From NCBI GenBank assembly GCA_035620615.1, contig DASPGM010000015.1, forward strand, positions 1 to 62,581: a stretch of DNA of 62,581 nucleotides, read 5' to 3'. Positions 59,611 through 62,581 of the stretch are shown here, piece by piece. The notes under the pieces are model-generated. The model did not search any database and had not been told where the DNA came from. It was given only the letters and a program-made list of their open reading frames with translations. The DNA comes from CSP1-1 sp035620615 (lineage in GTDB: Archaea > Thermoproteota > Nitrososphaeria > Nitrososphaerales > Nitrosopumilaceae). Made by a program: the position numbers and the translations under genes. The first letter of the stretch is position 1, and each line of letters starts with the position of its first letter.

Positions 59611-60873
59611 TTAAAATCTAGTCACAATAAAAAAAACTGCAAAACCAATAAGAAATACTATCCCAGAATAACTTAAAATCTTAAGCCAAATTGATGGTTG
59701 TGAATTTTTTTCCAAGTATTTGCCTGTAACCAACTTAAAATTAAAAATCGCAATAACTGGTGCAATTAAAAATGAAATGATTGTGGCTACGTCAACTAAT
59801 TCCTTTAGCTTATTGCCAAATTGAAAAATAATTACTAAAGAGCCAATTGAAAGAATTAAAATGAAAATTATATACATATTTTTAGAAAAAAACGATTTTT
59901 TCTCTGACTCTACTTTTTCAAAAATCAACTCTAAAGTCCTTCCTAAAGATCTTGAATATCCATCAAAAACGGCAATAATTGTTCCAAACATTACGCTAAA
60001 AGCAGCTGATGCTATTATGATATAGCTCCACCCTCCAATAGTTTCAGTATATAGCGTAACCACCTTGTTGGCAAATAGCGAATTATCATTAGGCAAAATT
60101 TCACCAGATCCAAAAAAGATGAAGGCACCCAATGAAACAAACAAAAATGCCAAAACTGCCGTAATCAAATATCCGATTCTAAACTCAAAAAGAGTTTCCT
60201 TTAACATTGGTCTAAATTTTGTCTGCTTAATCCTTTCTAGAGTCCATAAACTATTCCAACTTGAGATATCTACTGCAGTAGGCATCCATCCCATTAATGC
60301 TATGAGAAAGAAAATTCCTGCCTGATCCCATATTATTTTTGGCTCAAAACTATCAATTTTTTCAACTGGCCCATTGATTATTGCAACAACAAAAGCTGTA
60401 ACAGTTGAAATTACCAAAACACATGTAATAATTTTAATCAGGCTATCGAGTACTCTGTATTTTCCAATTGTTAGGATAGCCGAACATACAATAAACAAAA
60501 CAATAACAGTCCAAATACCTGAAAAATCAATTTGAAATAAATTTTCTAAAAAACCTGCAGTAACAAAACCCACTGCTGCTGTAACAAAAAACATTGAACC
60601 AATAGTTATCAAAAAATACAATACAAGTGGTTTTTTTCCTAAAACTTTGTAACCATCAATTATACTAGTGCCGGTAACATTGGCATATCTGGACGCAAAT
60701 TCAAAAAATGGATATTTTAATAAATTTACTAACAAAACAAATCCAATTAAAGCAAACCCAAATTCTGCTCCTGCTCTTGTTGATTGAATTAAGTGTGATA
60801 CGCCAATGGCAGTGCTAGCAAATAACACCCCTGGACCTAATGTTTTTAATTGTCTTTCAAATCTATCATTCAA
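59611..60873 (-). CDS. Nramp-family transporter relative lacking canonical metal motifs
   Basis: The protein has 420 residues with about 11 hydrophobic helices. The Nramp fold is recognisable from KTLGPGVLFASTAIGVSHLI in TM1, FEFASRYANVTG in TM2 and LMGWMPTAVDISSWNSLW in TM6. Canonical Nramp has DPGN in TM1 and MPH in TM6; here they are GVSH and MPT, so manganese/iron transport in the usual manner is doubtful. It may move another cation or solute. It is divergent from the acetyl-CoA synthetase gene. Confidence 0.8.
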   Translation of the reverse strand: MNDRFERQLKTLGPGVLFASTAIGVSHLIQSTRAGAEFGFALIGFVLLVNLLKYPFFEFASRYANVTGTSIIDGYKVLGKKPLVLYFLITIGSMFFVTAAVGFVTAGFLENLFQIDFSGIWTVIVLFIVCSAILTIGKYRVLDSLIKIITCVLVISTVTAFVVAIINGPVEKIDSFEPKIIWDQAGIFFLIALMGWMPTAVDISSWNSLWTLERIKQTKFRPMLKETLFEFRIGYLITAVLAFLFVSLGAFIFFGSGEILPNDNSLFANKVVTLYTETIGGWSYIIIASAAFSVMFGTIIAVFDGYSRSLGRTLELIFEKVESEKKSFFSKNMYIIFILILSIGSLVIIFQFGNKLKELVDVATIISFLIAPVIAIFNFKLVTGKYLEKNSQPSIWLKILSYSGIVFLIGFAVFFIVTRF

Positions 60874-60941
60874 TTCTTTACCCTTTTTGCGTTATGAAGA
60901 ATTTTCATTTTTATTAACTTGCTGTTATGATATACAATTGT

Positions 60942-62581
60942 ATGGGAAATGAAGAATACAAAATTGGTTTAGGAAAAAATGATTCTAACCTTCGTCTAGA
61001 TGCCGAGTCTAATTTTATTTCATTTTGGGATAAACAAGCAAAGAATCTTTTTTGGTTTTCTCCATGGGAAAAAACTCTGGATTGGAATCCTCCATTTGGG
61101 AGATGGTTTGTTGGCGGAACCCTTAATGCATCCTATAATGCACTTGACTTGCACCAAAATAAACAGTCAACAAAACCGGCTATTATTTGGGAGGGGGAAA
61201 ACGAAGAGACTCGTACTTTAACCTATGGGGAATTACTTGTTCAAGTAAAGAAATTCTCCAACTCTTTGAAATCTCTAGGACTAAAAAAAGGAGATAGGAT
61301 TACAATCTATCTACCAATGATCCCAGAATTACCAATTTCTATGCTTGCATGTGCAAGAATGGGTGTTATTCATACTGTAGTTTTTTCAGGATTCAGTTCT
61401 AACGCATTAAAAGATAGGATAGATGATTCCAAATCTAAAATTGTAATTACTGCAGATGGTGGCTATAGAAGAGGCACGGTTGTAAAACTCAAAGAGGTAG
61501 TGGATGAAGCCATTAAAGACTTGGACTGTGTTCAAAATGTTATAGTTTTTCAGAGAACAAAAATCAATATCAAAATTACTCCTAAAGATAAATTATGGTC
61601 TGAACTTATGCAAGACGCATCATCTGAATGTGAATCTGAAAAACTCCCTAGTGATCATCCGCTTTTCATACTTTATACCTCAGGAACTACGGGTAAACCA
61701 AAAGGGGTTCTACATGGAACTGGTGGGTATCTAACTCACCTGTATGCTACTTTCAAGTGGGCCTTTGACATTAAAGATTCTGATGTGTATTTTTGCACAG
61801 CAGACATTGGATGGGTTACAGGACACAGCTATGTAGTCTATGCACCATTGTTACATGGGACATCTGTGGTAATGTATGAAGGTGCGCCTGACTATCCAGA
61901 TATTTCTCGAATATGGGGTATTATCCAGAAATACCATGTTTCTATTTTTTACACAACTCCAACTGCATTGAGAATGTTTATGAAATTTGGAGATTCTATT
62001 CCTAATTCATTTGATCTTTCAAAATTAAGGCTTTTAGGTACAGTGGGGGAGCCAATTAACCCAGAAGTTTGGAAGTGGTATTTTAAAACTATAGGAAAAG
62101 AAAAATGTCCAATAATTGATACATGGTGGCAAACTGAAACTGGAGGAATGATGCTTTCCCCCTTGCCAGGAATAGAAACAATTTCATTAAAACCTGGTTC
62201 TGCAGCTTATCCAATACCTGGAACCGATTTAGGAGTAGTAGATGAAAACGGAGCCGAGGTAGATTCTAACACAAAAGGATATCTGGTTATTCGAAAACCT
62301 TGGCCTGGTATGCTTTTGACTTTATGGGGAGAAGATGAAAAATACAGAGCCGTTTATTGGTCAAAATACGGCACCTCTTACTATTCTGGAGATTATGCCA
62401 TTAAAGATGCAGATGGCTATTTTTGGATTCTTGGAAGGGCAGATGACGTACTGAAGGTTGCAGGTCATAGGATTGGTACTGCAGAATTAGAAAGTAGCAT
62501 TGTCTCCCACTCTGATGTGGCAGAATCAGCGGTTTGTGGCATTCCTGATGAAATAAAAGGTGAAGTAATTATTGCATTTGT
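60942..62581 (+). CDS. acs: Acetyl-CoA synthetase (AMP-forming), C-terminus cut by window edge
   Basis: The frame is open from ATG 60942 to the end of the window (about 546 codons); I read it directly. SFWDKQAKNLFWFSPWEKTL with WNPPFGRWFVGGTLNASYNA is the ACS N-terminal domain. YTSGTTGKPKGVLHGTGG is the AMP/ATP-binding loop, CTADIGWVTGHSYVVYAPLL follows and WWQTETGG is the conserved acyl motif. The end (GRADDVLKVAGHRIGTAELE) is the hinge; the catalytic Lys lies beyond the window. ATG 60927 is an alternative start, but TTTTTATTAAC about 30 nt upstream favours 60942. Confidence 0.93.
   Translation, partial: MGNEEYKIGLGKNDSNLRLDAESNFISFWDKQAKNLFWFSPWEKTLDWNPPFGRWFVGGTLNASYNALDLHQNKQSTKPAIIWEGENEETRTLTYGELLVQVKKFSNSLKSLGLKKGDRITIYLPMIPELPISMLACARMGVIHTVVFSGFSSNALKDRIDDSKSKIVITADGGYRRGTVVKLKEVVDEAIKDLDCVQNVIVFQRTKINIKITPKDKLWSELMQDASSECESEKLPSDHPLFILYTSGTTGKPKGVLHGTGGYLTHLYATFKWAFDIKDSDVYFCTADIGWVTGHSYVVYAPLLHGTSVVMYEGAPDYPDISRIWGIIQKYHVSIFYTTPTALRMFMKFGDSIPNSFDLSKLRLLGTVGEPINPEVWKWYFKTIGKEKCPIIDTWWQTETGGMMLSPLPGIETISLKPGSAAYPIPGTDLGVVDENGAEVDSNTKGYLVIRKPWPGMLLTLWGEDEKYRAVYWSKYGTSYYSGDYAIKDADGYFWILGRADDVLKVAGHRIGTAELESSIVSHSDVAESAVCGIPDEIKGEVIIAF

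Noticed and set aside
1..62581. CRISPR arrays, insertion sequences, tRNA/rRNA genes or a provirus
   Set aside because: I found no regularly spaced direct repeats, transposase frames, tRNA T-loops or blocks of phage genes. The collagen-like gene is the only phage-reminiscent item.

Overview
The window is a dense, AT-rich stretch (roughly two thirds A+T) from an ammonia-oxidising archaeon of the Thaumarchaeota, most likely family Nitrosopumilaceae. I infer this from the genes themselves: a CdvA cell-division protein with an N-terminal PRC barrel, an archaeosortase of the thaumarchaeal kind, archaeal ProS/ArgS, deoxyhypusine synthase, Alba, a proteasome beta subunit, Nre and Dpo4-type repair proteins with PCNA-binding tails, F420 (CofE) and geranylgeranyl-reductase genes. 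Many starts are TTG or GTG, and many transcripts look leaderless, with a TATA box 22-30 nt before the start codon. No amo, rRNA or tRNA genes, insertion sequences or CRISPR arrays are seen.

Layout. 1-8,500: a nuclease-like fragment cut by the window edge, a large membrane-anchored oligopeptide-binding protein, a methyltransferase, a geranylgeranyl reductase, a DUF99 gene coupled to a 41-residue membrane protein, and two dehydrogenases. 8,700-11,100: two C2H2 zinc-finger miniproteins, a DsbA-like thiol oxidoreductase with a CSCG-motif membrane partner, a 61-nt structured RNA candidate and very small genes. 11,100-19,350: a cobalamin-binding-like protein, Nre, TPR protein, archaeosortase, DNA polymerase Y, an Alba protein with a long acidic N-terminus, LysE, PAC2 and deoxyhypusine synthase. 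19,450-25,300: inositol-phosphate synthase, SMC, a second 61-nt RNA candidate and an OppF-type ATPase. 25,300-33,400: ergothioneine genes egtD/egtB, ProS, SerB-like, CofE, PHP, and a tusA-cysK sulfur pair. 33,400-42,400: a two-component pair, thioredoxin reductase, Thi4, a sulfite/nitrite reductase with a rhodanese, and a TPR protein. 42,480-44,450: a collagen-like protein and small neighbours. 44,450-56,700: DRG GTPase, ArgS, response regulators, TrmI, NnrD, M20 peptidase, DoxX, proteasome beta, PUA protein, homoserine dehydrogenase and MsrB. 56,640-62,581: double-length ThyX, CdvA, an unusual Nramp relative and a partial acetyl-CoA synthetase.

How the genes fit together. Sulfur and thiol chemistry is the recurring theme: sulfite/nitrite reductase plus rhodanese, TusA-CysK, EgtB-EgtD, Thi4, TrxB, DsbA and MsrB. 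A 21-bp imperfect palindrome lies upstream of both tusA-cysK and the sulfite/nitrite reductase and matches at 18 of 21 positions when one copy is inverted, suggesting a shared regulator. Protein turnover and maturation genes (PAC2, a proteasome beta subunit without the catalytic Thr, DHS, archaeosortase) and repair genes (Nre, PolY, SMC) are scattered singly, as is usual in this group.

Most interesting items: the 85-triplet uninterrupted collagen-like protein; two 61-nt RNA candidates of identical length; the shared sulfur-promoter palindrome; an archaeosortase with Ser in place of the nucleophilic Cys; an apparently circularly permuted peptide-binding protein; a probable AUU start in tusA; and a hidden 41-residue membrane protein overlapping DUF99.
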